Assembly: GCF_900451195.1 (NCBI RefSeq)
Contig: NZ_UGHR01000004.1
Coordinates: 372,001 to 436,000 of the forward strand
DNA length: 64,000 nt
DNA from: Iodobacter fluviatilis
GTDB taxonomy: Bacteria; Pseudomonadota; Gammaproteobacteria; Burkholderiales; Chitinibacteraceae
Direction: 5' to 3'
Shown here: positions 28,078 to 37,781 of the stretch, in pieces
Layout: each line of letters begins with the position of its first letter
Numbering within the stretch: the stretch's first letter is position 1
Made by a program: the position numbers and the translations under genes
Notes under the pieces: generated by a model
The model's database searches: none
What the model was told of the DNA's origin: nothing
What the model saw: the letters and a program-made list of their open reading frames with translations, nothing else

Positions 28078-29232
28078 ATGAGAAAGATTTTGATTGTGCA
28101 TAATATCTATCAGCAAAAAGGGGGTGAAGACTCGGTCGTTGCCAATGAAGCTGCATTGCTTCGAAAATTTGGCAACCAGGTTGAAGTCTATTTACGCCAT
28201 AATGATGATATTGCAGGGCAATCAAAAATGAGCCTAATGTCTCAGGCTGTTTATTCCAAAAAATCATATTCGGATATTACCGGTAAGATTAAAGAATTTA
28301 AACCTGATATTGTTCATGTTCACAATACTCTTCCTCTTGTTTCTCCTTCTGTATTTTGGGCTGCACATCATTCAAAAGTTGCCATTGTTCAGACTTTGCA
28401 TAATTTCCGTTTGTTTTGCCCTCAGGCTACTTTTTTACGTAAGGGCAAAATTTGTGAAGATTGCTTAGGGAAAATCCCCTGGCGTGGTATTTTGCATCGC
28501 TGTTACAGGCAATCATTTACACAGACTGCTGCGCTAACGAGTGTGCTGCTTGCTCATCGTGTGCTGGGAACTTACCGAAAAAAAGTGGATGCATTTATTG
28601 CTTTGAATCAATTCAGTAAAAGCAAATATATTCAGGGTGGAATGCGTGCAGATCAAATTTTTATTAAGCCTAATTTTGCAGAAGATTGGGGATTAACGGC
28701 TCAGCCTCGTGCTGGTTTTTTATATGTTGGCAGGCTTTCTGTTGAAAAAGGGGCTAGGATTTTTGCCAGTGCATTTAATGCTGACCAGCATGGTTTTTTA
28801 AATATTGTGGGTGATGGCGACGAGAGAATTTATTTAGAAAATATAAATCATCTTTCACTATTGGGCGCATTACCTCCTCAGGATGTTAGGCCGCTGATGC
28901 AATCGTGCTTAGCCTTGGTTTTACCCAGCATTTGTTATGAGAATATGCCGATGACTCTTGTTGAGGCCTATTCAAGCGGCCTGCCTGTTATTGCCAGCCG
29001 CCTCGGCTCTCTTTGTCATTTAGTTGAAGATGGGGTGACGGGGTTGTTGTTTAATGCGGGGGACGCCAATGATCTGGCAGAAAAAATGAGCTGGGCAAAT
29101 GCTCACCCTGATTCTATGGCCGAGATGGGACGTAATGCACGCGCCAAGTATTTAGCAGAATATACGCCTGAAAAAAATTATGAAATATTGATGAATATCT
29201 ATGACGAGGCCTTACTTTCATGTCAGAAGTAG
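28078..29232 (+). CDS. GT4-family glycosyltransferase, tandem paralogue 2
   Basis: The 384-residue GT-B enzyme is parallel to the preceding gene: KILIVHNIYQQKGGEDSVV, the same RKGKICEDCLGK / HRCYRQS cysteine insert, and PSICYENMPMTLVEAYSSGLPVI. About half the residues are identical by eye. The two probably add related sugars at successive steps. It is separated from paralogue 1 by about 106 AT-rich bases and overlaps the GT26 gene by 13 bases. Confidence 0.9.
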   Translation: MRKILIVHNIYQQKGGEDSVVANEAALLRKFGNQVEVYLRHNDDIAGQSKMSLMSQAVYSKKSYSDITGKIKEFKPDIVHVHNTLPLVSPSVFWAAHHSKVAIVQTLHNFRLFCPQATFLRKGKICEDCLGKIPWRGILHRCYRQSFTQTAALTSVLLAHRVLGTYRKKVDAFIALNQFSKSKYIQGGMRADQIFIKPNFAEDWGLTAQPRAGFLYVGRLSVEKGARIFASAFNADQHGFLNIVGDGDERIYLENINHLSLLGALPPQDVRPLMQSCLALVLPSICYENMPMTLVEAYSSGLPVIASRLGSLCHLVEDGVTGLLFNAGDANDLAEKMSWANAHPDSMAEMGRNARAKYLAEYTPEKNYEILMNIYDEALLSCQK

Positions 29233-30005
29233 AAATAAATTTTACATTTGCCAGAAAAACGGTGTCTGTGCTTGGTGCATTTATTGATGTGATTGATTGG
29301 GATCTTGCTTTACATAAAATTAAGGTATGGGGCAATAATCGGGACTCACGGTATATTTGTATATGCAATGCGCATTCTGTAGTGACGGCAAGCAGCGATA
29401 TTGAGTTTTATAGTGTTATTCAAAATGCGGATATGGCAACATCGGATGGAGCACCGGTTGCTTGGTTAATGAGAAAATTAGGTTACACTCAGCAGCAAAG
29501 GATTAACGGGCCTGATTTAATGTGGAAATATTGCACTGAGGCAAATAAATCTGCTGACTGGCCTTCTGTTTATTTGTATGGTTCGCGTGAAGAAACTTTA
29601 AGCGCTTTGCAGCTGCGATTGGCGGAGCAATTTCCTCATTTAAAAATTGCAGGAGCTTATTCGCCTCCTTTTCGTGCTTTATTTCCTCTGGAAGAAGTCA
29701 ATATAATCAATGAGATTAATGATTCTGGGGCGGGCGTTGTCTGGGTTAGTTTGGGTTGCCCTAAGCAAGAGAAGTGGATGGCCGCGCAGCATGGAAAAGT
29801 GATGGGTGTGATGATTGGCGTGGGTGCCGCTTTTGATTACCACGCAGGGACGGTTGTTCGTGCGCCCTTGTGGATGCAAAATTCAGGTTTAGAATGGCTG
29901 CATCGTCTGTGCACAGAGCCGCGGCGCTTGTGGAAACGCTATTTAGTAACAAATACCCTTTTTATTGTTAAGGCGATTGGGCAGCTGATTCATAAAGATT
30001 ATTAA
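29220..30005 (+). CDS. WecG/TagA/CpsF (GT26) family glycosyltransferase
   Basis: The 261-residue protein shows GT26 motifs: [45 protein letters not shown] and [17 protein letters not shown]. Members use UDP-N-acetylmannosaminuronate, UDP-ManNAc or UDP-glucuronate/glucose (as GumM) as donor on lipid-linked acceptors. With ugd directly downstream, a uronic acid donor is attractive, as an inference. The first 13 bases lie inside the end of the preceding gene. Confidence 0.92.
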   Translation: MSEVEINFTFARKTVSVLGAFIDVIDWDLALHKIKVWGNNRDSRYICICNAHSVVTASSDIEFYSVIQNADMATSDGAPVAWLMRKLGYTQQQRINGPDLMWKYCTEANKSADWPSVYLYGSREETLSALQLRLAEQFPHLKIAGAYSPPFRALFPLEEVNIINEINDSGAGVVWVSLGCPKQEKWMAAQHGKVMGVMIGVGAAFDYHAGTVVRAPLWMQNSGLEWLHRLCTEPRRLWKRYLVTNTLFIVKAIGQLIHKDY

Positions 30006-30024
30006 TTGTGGGAGTGTTTTTATA

Positions 30025-31359
30025 ATGAAAATTACCGTTATTGGTTCGGGTTATGTGGGGTTGGTTACAGGAACGTGTCTGGCTGAGTATGGCAACGACG
30101 TAGTGTGTTTGGATGTGGATGCAAATAAGATTCGAATTTTACAGGAAGGCGGGGTGCCGATTTTTGAGCCTGGCCTTGAGGAAATGATTAAGCGCAATGT
30201 GTCGGCAGGGCGTTTGCGTTTTACCACCGATATTAAAGAATCGGTAGAGCACGGGACGATTCAGTTTATTGCGGTAGGTACGCCGCCGGATGAAGATGGC
30301 TCGGCAGATTTGAAATATGTAGTGGCTGCGGCGCGAAGCATTGGCCGTTATATGAATGGCTATAAGGTGATTGTGGATAAATCTACCGTGCCAGTGGGGA
30401 CGGGAGATAAAGTGCGCGCAGCCATTTATGATGAGTTGCAGCAGCGTGGTGAGCAGACCAGTTTTGCGATCGTATCCAACCCGGAGTTTTTGAAAGAAGG
30501 CGCTGCGATTGAAGACTTTATGCGCCCGGATCGCATTGTGATTGGCACAGATGATGATACTGCTAAAGATTTAATGAGCTCTTTATACGCCCCATTCGTG
30601 CGTAATCATGATCGTATTTTATTTATGGATGTGCGCTCGGCTGAAATGACCAAATATGCAGCCAATGCCATGCTGGCCACACGTATTTCATTTATGAATG
30701 AATTGGCTAATTTATCCGAAGTGATGGGGGCAGATATTGAGCTGGTGCGTAAAGGGATTGGTTCAGATCCGCGCATTGGTTACCACTTTTTATACCCTGG
30801 TGTGGGCTACGGCGGCTCTTGTTTTCCTAAAGATGTGCAGGCTTTGCAGCGCACGGCAGAAGAGCATGGCATTAGCCTGAAAGTATTGGATGCGGTAGAG
30901 AAAGCCAATCTGGCGCAAAAATCGGTGCTGGTTGATAAGATTGTGAAGCGTTTTGGTAATGATCTCCAAGGCAAGCATTTTGCATTGTGGGGCTTAGCAT
31001 TTAAGCCCAATACGGATGATATGCGCGACGCGCCAAGCCGTGTGATTATTGAGTATTTGCTGAATCATGGTGCAACAGTGGCTGCGCATGATCCTGTGTC
31101 TATTCATGAAGCGCAGCGAGTAATGCCTGATTGGAAAGGATTAAGCTACGGGGATAGCCCAATGGCAGTATTACCTGGTGCTGATGCCTTAGTGATTGTG
31201 ACAGAATGGAAGGCGTTCCGCAGCCCTGATTTTACTGAAGTTAAGGCTCAGCTAAAAAATTCATTGGTTTTTGATGGCCGGAATTTATTTGATCCAAAGC
31301 GTATGCAAAAAGAAGGTTTTGAGTATTACCCTATTGGCCGTCAGCAAGTAACAATTTAA
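30025..31359 (+). CDS. ugd: UDP-glucose 6-dehydrogenase
   Basis: The 444-residue enzyme oxidises UDP-glucose twice with NAD to UDP-glucuronate. It has the N-terminal NAD loop [36 protein letters not shown], the catalytic-cysteine motif [10 protein letters not shown] near residue 265 and the C-terminal [13 protein letters not shown]. Codon use is more GC-rich than the glycosyltransferases before it. It should supply the acidic sugar of the exopolysaccharide. Confidence 0.97.
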   Translation: MKITVIGSGYVGLVTGTCLAEYGNDVVCLDVDANKIRILQEGGVPIFEPGLEEMIKRNVSAGRLRFTTDIKESVEHGTIQFIAVGTPPDEDGSADLKYVVAAARSIGRYMNGYKVIVDKSTVPVGTGDKVRAAIYDELQQRGEQTSFAIVSNPEFLKEGAAIEDFMRPDRIVIGTDDDTAKDLMSSLYAPFVRNHDRILFMDVRSAEMTKYAANAMLATRISFMNELANLSEVMGADIELVRKGIGSDPRIGYHFLYPGVGYGGSCFPKDVQALQRTAEEHGISLKVLDAVEKANLAQKSVLVDKIVKRFGNDLQGKHFALWGLAFKPNTDDMRDAPSRVIIEYLLNHGATVAAHDPVSIHEAQRVMPDWKGLSYGDSPMAVLPGADALVIVTEWKAFRSPDFTEVKAQLKNSLVFDGRNLFDPKRMQKEGFEYYPIGRQQVTI

Positions 31360-31376
31360 ACGGCATTGCAATGCAG

Positions 31377-31416
31377 CCCAATAAAGATTAAATAAATTTT
31401 TATTGGGATTTTGTTT
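31377..31416 (+). terminator. likely terminator behind ugd
   Basis: CCCAATAAA (31377-31385) and TTTATTGGG (31399-31407) form a perfect 9-bp stem, followed by ATTTTGTTT. It would end the long exopolysaccharide transcript, leaving manC-gmm-manB on its own. Confidence 0.6.
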
Positions 31417-31443
31417 GTCATCATTCTGTGAATCTGCGAAAAT
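31415..31443 (+). promoter_or_regulatory. candidate promoter of manC-gmm-manB
   Basis: TTGTCA (31415-31420) and GAAAAT (31438-31443) are 17 bases apart, giving five of six and four of six matches to the sigma-70 boxes. The place is right, just behind the ugd terminator and 140 bases before manC. It is only a candidate. Confidence 0.35.
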
Positions 31444-31582
31444 AATTGCTTTGCTTATTTAGAAAACCCTTTATTAGAAAGTGTTGTTAAATGAATTTTT
31501 ATTTATTCTTAAATAAAAACAGATATGTATTTTCGTAATGTCCCATTTTTCAGACAGCTCAATTAAATTTTATGGATCGTTC

Positions 31583-33001
31583 ATGTCAATAACTCCGGTA
31601 ATTCTTTGTGGTGGCTCGGGGAGTCGTATGTGGCCCCTGTCCCGTGGCGGTTATCCTAAGCAGTTTTTAAAATTGCACGGTGATCAAAGCTTGCTGCAAC
31701 AAACGGCAACACGCTTGCAAGGAATGCCAGATGTTGTGGCGCCGCTGCTGATCAGTAATCAGGAGCATCGCTTTCTGGTGGCTGAGCAATTGCGTGCCGT
31801 GGGTATGGGCAACTCAAAAGTGGTTTTAGAGCCGATGGGGCGTAATACGGCGCCTGCGGTGGCCGCAGCTGCATTGATTGCGCTGGAAAACGATCCAGAT
31901 GCCATGCTGCTGGTTTTGCCATCAGATCACGTGATTCAGTTTGGCGATGTATTTCAATCCCTGGTAGCGCAGGCCGCAAGTGTGGCTGCAACAGGCAAGC
32001 TGGTTACTTTTGGTATTACACCTACAGAGCCACAAACGGGCTATGGCTATATTCGCCGTGGCGAACGTCTATCGGGTGATGCTTTTGCGGTTGCTGCCTT
32101 TGTTGAAAAACCGAATGCTGAGCGCGCTGCCGAATTTTTAGCTTCCGGTGATTATTACTGGAACAGCGGCATGTTTATGTTCCGCGCTGATGCGTTTGTA
32201 GCGGAAATGGCGACTTATCAGCCTGCCATGTTGGCTGCGGTGCAGTCGGCTGTATCTAAAGGTGTACGCGATTTAGACTTTTTGCGCTTAGATAGCGATG
32301 CCTTTGCGGCGTGTGAATCAGATTCGATCGATTACGCGGTGATGGAAAAAACCGCGCATGCGGCGGTGATCGCGGCGGCAGGCTTGGGCTGGAGCGATAT
32401 TGGTTCTTGGTCGGCACTCCGTGATGTTACGCCGCAAGATGAAGCGGGCAATAGCGTGCTGGGCGATGTAATGCTGGACCGGGTAACGGGCAGCTATATC
32501 CGCAGCGAAACCCGCATGATTGCAGCGATTGGCGTGCAGGACCTAGTCATCGTCGAGACCGCCGATGCGATTTTGGTGGCGCATAAAGACCATGTGCAAG
32601 ACGTGAAGAAAATTGTGGAGCGCCTAAATCAAGCGGGCCGCAGCGAATCGGTTACCCATCGCCGTGTGTATCGCCCATGGGGTAGCTATGAAGGGATTGA
32701 TGCCGGTTCGCGCTTTCAGGTGAAACGGATTGTGGTGAACCCGGGTGCTTCGCTTAGTCTACAAATGCATTACCACCGCGCCGAGCACTGGATTGTGGTG
32801 AAGGGGACCGCCAGGGTGGTGAATGGGGATCAGGAGATTCTCTTGTCAGAAAACCAGTCAACTTATATCCCCTTGGGCACCACGCACCGTCTGGAAAATC
32901 CGGGCAAGATGCCGTTGGAGCTGATTGAAGTACAGTCTGGCTCTTATCTGGGTGAAGACGATATCGTGCGCTTTGAAGATGTATATGGCCGCAGCAAATA
33001 A
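31583..33001 (+). CDS. manC: mannose-1-phosphate guanylyltransferase / mannose-6-phosphate isomerase
   Basis: The 472-residue bifunctional enzyme has a nucleotidyltransferase domain (LCGGSGSRMWPLSRGGYPKQFL, FVEKP, YYWNSGMF) and a C-terminal type-II isomerase cupin (RPWGSYEGID, SLQMHYHRAEHWIVVKGTA). It makes GDP-mannose for Gmd and for mannosyl transfer. The start ATG 31583 has GGAT at 31573-31576 and matches the family start, so the longer frame from 31538 was rejected. Its end overlaps the Nudix gene. Confidence 0.95.
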   Translation: MSITPVILCGGSGSRMWPLSRGGYPKQFLKLHGDQSLLQQTATRLQGMPDVVAPLLISNQEHRFLVAEQLRAVGMGNSKVVLEPMGRNTAPAVAAAALIALENDPDAMLLVLPSDHVIQFGDVFQSLVAQAASVAATGKLVTFGITPTEPQTGYGYIRRGERLSGDAFAVAAFVEKPNAERAAEFLASGDYYWNSGMFMFRADAFVAEMATYQPAMLAAVQSAVSKGVRDLDFLRLDSDAFAACESDSIDYAVMEKTAHAAVIAAAGLGWSDIGSWSALRDVTPQDEAGNSVLGDVMLDRVTGSYIRSETRMIAAIGVQDLVIVETADAILVAHKDHVQDVKKIVERLNQAGRSESVTHRRVYRPWGSYEGIDAGSRFQVKRIVVNPGASLSLQMHYHRAEHWIVVKGTARVVNGDQEILLSENQSTYIPLGTTHRLENPGKMPLELIEVQSGSYLGEDDIVRFEDVYGRSK

Positions 33002-33470
33002 GCCCGAAGCGGCCAGCCTGCTGCCGTTTGCAGATTTTTTGCAGGTGGTGGAGCACGCGCCGTTGATCTCGATTGATCTGGTGGTACAAAACCCGGCAGG
33101 TGAGGCTCTACTGGGTTGGCGCAACAACCAGCCCGCCTGCGATCACTGGTTTGTGCCGGGTGGGCGGGTGCAAAAAAATGAGACACTGGACGCGGCATTT
33201 TTGCGTCTGACTCAGGCCGAGCTGGGCGTGGCACTGGCACGCTCTTCGGCCCAGTGGCTGGGTGTTTACGAGCACTTTTACGATAGCAATGCCGGGCTTG
33301 TGGAGGGTTTTGGCACACACTATGTGGTGCTTGCTTATACCTTGCAGCTTGATGAATCCGATATGGCCTTGCCTCTGGGCGAGCAGCATTCCCGTTACCG
33401 CTGGGCCAGCAGGGCAGAAATCGTACAGGACGCTTCCGTACACCTGCATTCCCGTGCTTATTTCGAGTAA
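32985..33470 (+). CDS. gmm: GDP-mannose mannosyl hydrolase (Nudix family)
   Basis: This protein of about 161 residues has the atypical Nudix box of this family: [23 protein letters not shown], where the usual REUXEE core is altered. It also has WFVPGGR and a late VLAY strand. Known members hydrolyse GDP-mannose to GDP and mannose and occur beside manC/manB and gmd/fcl in colanic-acid-type loci, balancing GDP-mannose. The first 17 bases overlap manC, so translation is probably coupled. ATG 32979 is an alternative start. Confidence 0.88.
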   Translation: MAAANKPEAASLLPFADFLQVVEHAPLISIDLVVQNPAGEALLGWRNNQPACDHWFVPGGRVQKNETLDAAFLRLTQAELGVALARSSAQWLGVYEHFYDSNAGLVEGFGTHYVVLAYTLQLDESDMALPLGEQHSRYRWASRAEIVQDASVHLHSRAYFE

Positions 33471-33474
33471 ACCC

Positions 33475-34839
33475 ATGACTAAATTAACGTGTTTTAAAGC
33501 CTACGATATCCGTGGCCAGCTGGGCACAGAGCTCAATACCGATATCGCTTACCGCATAGGTCGCGCTTACGGCCAGCAGCTCAAACCGCAGCGCATGGCG
33601 CTGGGTGGTGATGTGCGCCTGACCAGTGAAGAATTAAAACTGGCCTTGGCCAATGGCCTGATGGATGCCGGTTGCGATGTGATCGACCTGGGCATGACCG
33701 GCACTGAGGAAGTCTATTTCGCCGCCTTTCATTTAGATGTGGATGGCGGGATTGAAGTCACGGCCAGCCATAATCCGCTGGATTACAACGGCATGAAGCT
33801 GGTGAAACGCGGTGCGGTGCCGATTAGTGGTGATACCGGCCTGCGTGATATTCAGCTCTTGGCCGAATCGGCTGATTTTGCCCCGATTACTCAGCGCGGC
33901 AATATCAGCTCGCTGTCTGTTCTGGATGCCTATATCGAGCATTTGCTGGGCTATGTTGATTTGTCTGCCCTGAGCCCTTTGAAAATTGTCTTGAATTCAG
34001 GCAATGGTGCGGCTGGCCATGTAGTGGACGCGCTGGAAGCTAAATTTAAAGCGGCGCAAGTGCCTGTTGAATTTATAAAAGTGCATAACCAGCCCGATGG
34101 CACCTTTCCGCATGGCATCCCCAACCCCTTGTTGCCAGAAAACCGCGCCGACACGGCCAATGCAGTGATCGCCAACGGGGCAGATCTGGGGATTGCTTGG
34201 GATGGCGATTTTGATCGTTGCTTCTTGTTTGACGAGCATGGCGATTTTATCGAGGGTTATTACATCGTTGGCCTGCTGGCGGAAGCCTTCTTGCAGAAGA
34301 ATCCGGGCCAGAAAATCATTCATGACCCGCGTTTAACCTGGAATACCGTCGATGTGGTGCAAGCCGCTGGCGGGGTAGCGATCCAAAGCAAAACCGGCCA
34401 CGCCTTTATCAAAGAGCGGATGCGCTTGGAGGACGCAGTGTATGGCGGTGAAATGAGCGCCCATCATTATTTCCGCGATTTTGCCTATTGCGACAGCGGC
34501 ATGATTCCGTGGCTGCTAGTGATCGAGCTGATGAGCCGCCGCGAGCAAAAATTATCCGCCATGGTGGAGCAGCGGATTGCGGCTTATCCATCTTCAGGCG
34601 AGATTAACCGCAAGCTGCTTGACGCCAAAGCGGCGATTGCTCGTGTGTGTGCGGCCTATGAAGGCGAGGCTTTAATCGTGGATCGTACCGATGGCATCAG
34701 CATGGAATACGCCGATTGGCGCTTTAACTTGCGCTCGAGTAATACAGAGCCGGTGGTGCGTTTAAATGTGGAATCGCGTGCGGATATGGCTTTAATGCAA
34801 AAGCATACTGAGGCGATTTTGCAGCTGTTAGATGCATAA
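33475..34839 (+). CDS. manB: phosphomannomutase
   Basis: The 454-residue alpha-D-phosphohexomutase interconverts mannose-6-phosphate and mannose-1-phosphate. It has [15 protein letters not shown], the phosphoserine loop [16 protein letters not shown], the metal loop [22 protein letters not shown] for sugar binding and [13 protein letters not shown] for the phosphate. This is the CpsG branch used for capsule and colanic acid. The start is ATG 33475, four bases after gmm; the longer frame into gmm was rejected. It ends the exopolysaccharide locus. Confidence 0.95.
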   Translation: MTKLTCFKAYDIRGQLGTELNTDIAYRIGRAYGQQLKPQRMALGGDVRLTSEELKLALANGLMDAGCDVIDLGMTGTEEVYFAAFHLDVDGGIEVTASHNPLDYNGMKLVKRGAVPISGDTGLRDIQLLAESADFAPITQRGNISSLSVLDAYIEHLLGYVDLSALSPLKIVLNSGNGAAGHVVDALEAKFKAAQVPVEFIKVHNQPDGTFPHGIPNPLLPENRADTANAVIANGADLGIAWDGDFDRCFLFDEHGDFIEGYYIVGLLAEAFLQKNPGQKIIHDPRLTWNTVDVVQAAGGVAIQSKTGHAFIKERMRLEDAVYGGEMSAHHYFRDFAYCDSGMIPWLLVIELMSRREQKLSAMVEQRIAAYPSSGEINRKLLDAKAAIARVCAAYEGEALIVDRTDGISMEYADWRFNLRSSNTEPVVRLNVESRADMALMQKHTEAILQLLDA

Positions 34840-34857
34840 AGATGTTTTGGTATAAAG

Positions 34858-34886
34858 AAAAACGCCTCAGATGAGGCGTTTTTTTT
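34858..34886. terminator. bidirectional terminator between manB and the CinA-like gene
   Basis: ACGCCTC and GAGGCGT (34862-34868 and 34873-34879) form a stem with an AGAT loop. It has eight T's after it and an A-run before it, so it serves both convergent genes. Confidence 0.88.
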
Positions 34887-34898
34887 GGTGAGTCAAAT

Positions 34899-35642
34899 TC
34901 ACTTGGCGACCTGCGAATTCAGCACAGCATCTAAACTGGCTTGAAAATAGCTCATCGCCTCGGCGGCTAATTCTGGCTCTGCGGTAATGCTAAATTCAAT
35001 ATGCGGCTCAGGGTGAAGCGCGTTGCCATAAGAGGGTAGGCTGCTAAAGCCCACTTGCGGATAACGTGTGGTAAATGCCTGCATTACGCCAATCAGCTCG
35101 CCTTCGCGGGCATTGAGTAAAACGATGGATAGCGTGGCCTCAGGTGTCTCGTCGCGATAGTGCTGATCGAGTATCCAGTCGAGCATCGGCCATGCCATGC
35201 TGGGAAACCCTGGCAGCAAATAATGATGCTGCAAAAAGCACCCTGCTACTTGATTGACAGGGTTGGGTATCAGCCCGCTGCCAGTTGGAAAATACGCCAT
35301 TTGAATGCGATGCGGGTAAGCGGCTTCGGCAAAGCGGGTCGTAATGAGTTCAGCGGCCTCCGGGTGCAAGCTCAGCGGCAATTCCAGCGCATGGGCAAAA
35401 GCTAGGCGGGTGTGATCATCTGGCGTTGCGCCTATGCCACCACATGAAATGACATGCTGGCCAGCACTGAGGCTGCGTTTAAAAGCTTCGGTGAGCACGG
35501 TGCTATCGTCGGGTAAGTAGGATGCCCCGGCCACTTTATGGCCTCTTTTTTTAAGCGTTTCCAGAATGTGGGCAAAGTGCTTATCCTGACGACGTCCGGA
35601 CAAGATTTCGTCGCCAATAATAAACAGATGAAATGTAGCCAT
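34899..35642 (-). CDS. molybdopterin-binding / CinA-like domain protein
   Basis: The 247-residue protein has the MoCF (MoaB/MogA-like) fold seen in the N-terminal half of CinA: IGDEILSGRRQDKHF, then CGGIGATPDDHTRLAFA and LLPGFPSMAWPML. It lacks the C-terminal PncC-type nicotinamide-nucleotide amidase domain of full CinA. Such short proteins may be nucleotide (ADP-ribose type) pyrophosphatases or molybdopterin-related, and the exact substrate is not known. It converges with manB and has an AAGAGACGC leader before its ATG. Confidence 0.85.
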   Translation of the reverse strand: MATFHLFIIGDEILSGRRQDKHFAHILETLKKRGHKVAGASYLPDDSTVLTEAFKRSLSAGQHVISCGGIGATPDDHTRLAFAHALELPLSLHPEAAELITTRFAEAAYPHRIQMAYFPTGSGLIPNPVNQVAGCFLQHHYLLPGFPSMAWPMLDWILDQHYRDETPEATLSIVLLNAREGELIGVMQAFTTRYPQVGFSSLPSYGNALHPEPHIEFSITAEPELAAEAMSYFQASLDAVLNSQVAK

Positions 35643-35904
35643 AGAGCGTCTCTTTTGGTGAGCTTTAAGCAGGATTGAGTTGATTCAGGCACTTTTTTAT
35701 TGGGCGCATCAGCAGGATGCACCTGAAGCGCGATCACCCAGTATGTTCTGTGAATTTTATCATCGCAATGCTTGATTTTATATTCATCAGGCATATTGAA
35801 CTTGTGCAGGTTTTATCCGCCCAAGCCAGCAAGGTTATTAATAATACTTTGATCCCTGTTGGTCGCTTGTTTATGATCAATCTTTTCTGTCTTCCTAATT
35901 CAAA

Positions 35905-36399
35905 ATGTCCACATATCCCAGCCCTTCATTTGAACAAAAAATTTGCCCGCCCGATGAATTAGCCGCAAGGCTGGCCAGCCTGCCGCGCCCTTTGGTTTTT
36001 ACCAATGGCTGTTTTGATATTTTGCATCGTGGCCATGTGACTTGCTTGGCGCAGGCGCGTGCATTGGGAGCGGGTTTGGTGGTGGCGATTAATACCGATG
36101 CTTCGGTTAAACGTCTTGGTAAGGGGGACGACAGGCCGGTGAATCATACTGAGCAGCGTGCTGCGGTGCTGGCTGCACTGGAATGCGTGAGCCTAGTAAC
36201 ATGGTTTGATGTCGATACCCCGCTGGATGTCATTCTGACCGTTCGCCCTGATGTGCTGGTTAAAGGGGGCGATTGGGCGCCAGAGCATATTGTGGGCAGC
36301 CAGCAGGTGCTGGAGTGGGGCGGGAGCGTGCATTCAATCCCCTTCTTATTTGCGACTTCTACCACCGAAACAATTAAGCGGATTCGTCAAAGCTCATGA
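35905..36399 (+). CDS. rfaE2: D-glycero-beta-D-manno-heptose 1-phosphate adenylyltransferase
   Basis: The 164-residue protein corresponds to the C-terminal half of E. coli HldE: TNGCFDILHRGHVTCL with the HxGH adenylyltransferase motif, and the TSTTETIKRI stretch near the end. It makes ADP-heptose for the lipopolysaccharide core. The separate, one-domain form is usual in betaproteobacteria. The kinase half is not in this window. It overlaps the MscS gene by four bases. Confidence 0.93.
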   Translation: MSTYPSPSFEQKICPPDELAARLASLPRPLVFTNGCFDILHRGHVTCLAQARALGAGLVVAINTDASVKRLGKGDDRPVNHTEQRAAVLAALECVSLVTWFDVDTPLDVILTVRPDVLVKGGDWAPEHIVGSQQVLEWGGSVHSIPFLFATSTTETIKRIRQSS

Positions 36400-37709
36400 G
36401 CTCACGCAATAATTTATTAATTGATTTTGTAAATGAACTGGGTGACCAGGGCTATTTGCATCCGCAGTTTTTTGCCCAGCTGGGTATGCTGTTATTTGCG
36501 CTGGCATTTGCATGGTGGGTGAATCGTACTGTAAAGCGCAGAGTCAATCCAGATCAGAACAGCTGGCACTGGCGTATGGGAGGGGAAGGATTACTGCGGG
36601 CGTTTTTCCCTTTAAATGCATATTTATTAGTGGTTTTATCGGGCGTTATTCTTAAGGTTTGGTTTGTGCCGCCCTTTAAGCTGATTGCTCTGGCGAGTGT
36701 GCTTCTGCTGGCCATGGCCAATATTCGTATTCTGGTTTATGTGATACGCCGCGTTTTTGATGGCGCATCTTGGGTGATGCGCTGGGAGAAATATATCTCC
36801 GGATCGATCTGGTTTATTTATGCCCTGCATGTATTGGGTATTTCGCCAGAAGTCGCTGAAATGCTTGACAGCATCAGCCTGCCGGTGGGTAAAGCGCATA
36901 TCTCGGTATTAACCATCGGGCAGGGCCTGTTGTCTGTTGCCGCAACCCTGCTGATTGCGATGTGGATGGGCCGGGAGTTAGAGCGGCGGCTGATGTCCAG
37001 CCAGATGATGGATATGAATGTCCGTGTGGTGCTGTCTAAGATATCCAGCGTGCTGTTGTTGATTTTTGCCATTGTGATTGCCCTGCCCCTTGTGGGAATT
37101 GATTTAACGGTGTTGTCTGTCTTTGGTGGTGCGGTGGGTGTGGGCTTGGGTTTTGGCTTGCAGAAAATTGCTTCTAATTATTTATCTGGTTTTATTATTT
37201 TGCTCGATCGTTCAATTAAAATTGGCGATTTGGTGCAGATTGACAATCGCCTTGGCACCATTAGCAGCATTACGGCGCGTTATGTGGTTTTAAAATCTGC
37301 GGATGGTACAGAGGCCCTGGTGCCAAATGACACGCTGATTACCTCCACGGTGGTGAATCAATCGTATAACGATAAATCGATTTGGACTTCACTGCCTATT
37401 CAAGTGGCATATGGTACAGATTTAGATTTTGTATTAGATTTACTCAAATCAGTGACCGAAGGCGAGGCGCGAATTTTAAGTACGCCCGCACCAGGGGCCT
37501 TTGTTTCGGCCTTTGCAGATAGCGGTATTAATCTGGTATTAGGCTTTTGGCTGGCCGATCCTGAAAATGGTCAGCTTTCTTTGCGATCTGGTCTAAATCT
37601 AAAGATCTGGCGCTTGTTTCAAGAGCACAATATTGAGATTCCTTACCCTAGGCGTGAAGTGACCGTGCTGAATTCGACGGCATTAAAGCCGCCACTTGAT
37701 GCTGCCTGA
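36396..37709 (+). CDS. MscS-family mechanosensitive channel
   Basis: The 437-residue inner-membrane protein has about five hydrophobic helices before the pore. The MscS pore and upper beta domain are clear: FGGAVGVGLGFGLQKIASNYLSGFIILLDRSIKIGDLVQID and LVPNDTLITSTVVNQSY. It should open under membrane tension and release solutes on osmotic downshock. The extra N-terminal helices make it larger than E. coli MscS (286) and more like the YbdG/MscM group. It is coupled to rfaE2 by an ATGA overlap. Confidence 0.93.
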   Translation: MSSRNNLLIDFVNELGDQGYLHPQFFAQLGMLLFALAFAWWVNRTVKRRVNPDQNSWHWRMGGEGLLRAFFPLNAYLLVVLSGVILKVWFVPPFKLIALASVLLLAMANIRILVYVIRRVFDGASWVMRWEKYISGSIWFIYALHVLGISPEVAEMLDSISLPVGKAHISVLTIGQGLLSVAATLLIAMWMGRELERRLMSSQMMDMNVRVVLSKISSVLLLIFAIVIALPLVGIDLTVLSVFGGAVGVGLGFGLQKIASNYLSGFIILLDRSIKIGDLVQIDNRLGTISSITARYVVLKSADGTEALVPNDTLITSTVVNQSYNDKSIWTSLPIQVAYGTDLDFVLDLLKSVTEGEARILSTPAPGAFVSAFADSGINLVLGFWLADPENGQLSLRSGLNLKIWRLFQEHNIEIPYPRREVTVLNSTALKPPLDAA

Positions 37710-37781
37710 TCGGCAAGTCTTGCGTAGAATCCGTGCTTACAAAAAATAAAACAGGCTGCTGGCCTGTGTGGAGATAAGAAA

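Noticed and set aside
33262..33474. N-terminal extension of phosphomannomutase
   Set aside because: It overlaps gmm in another frame; the family begins at [14 protein letters not shown], codon 33475.
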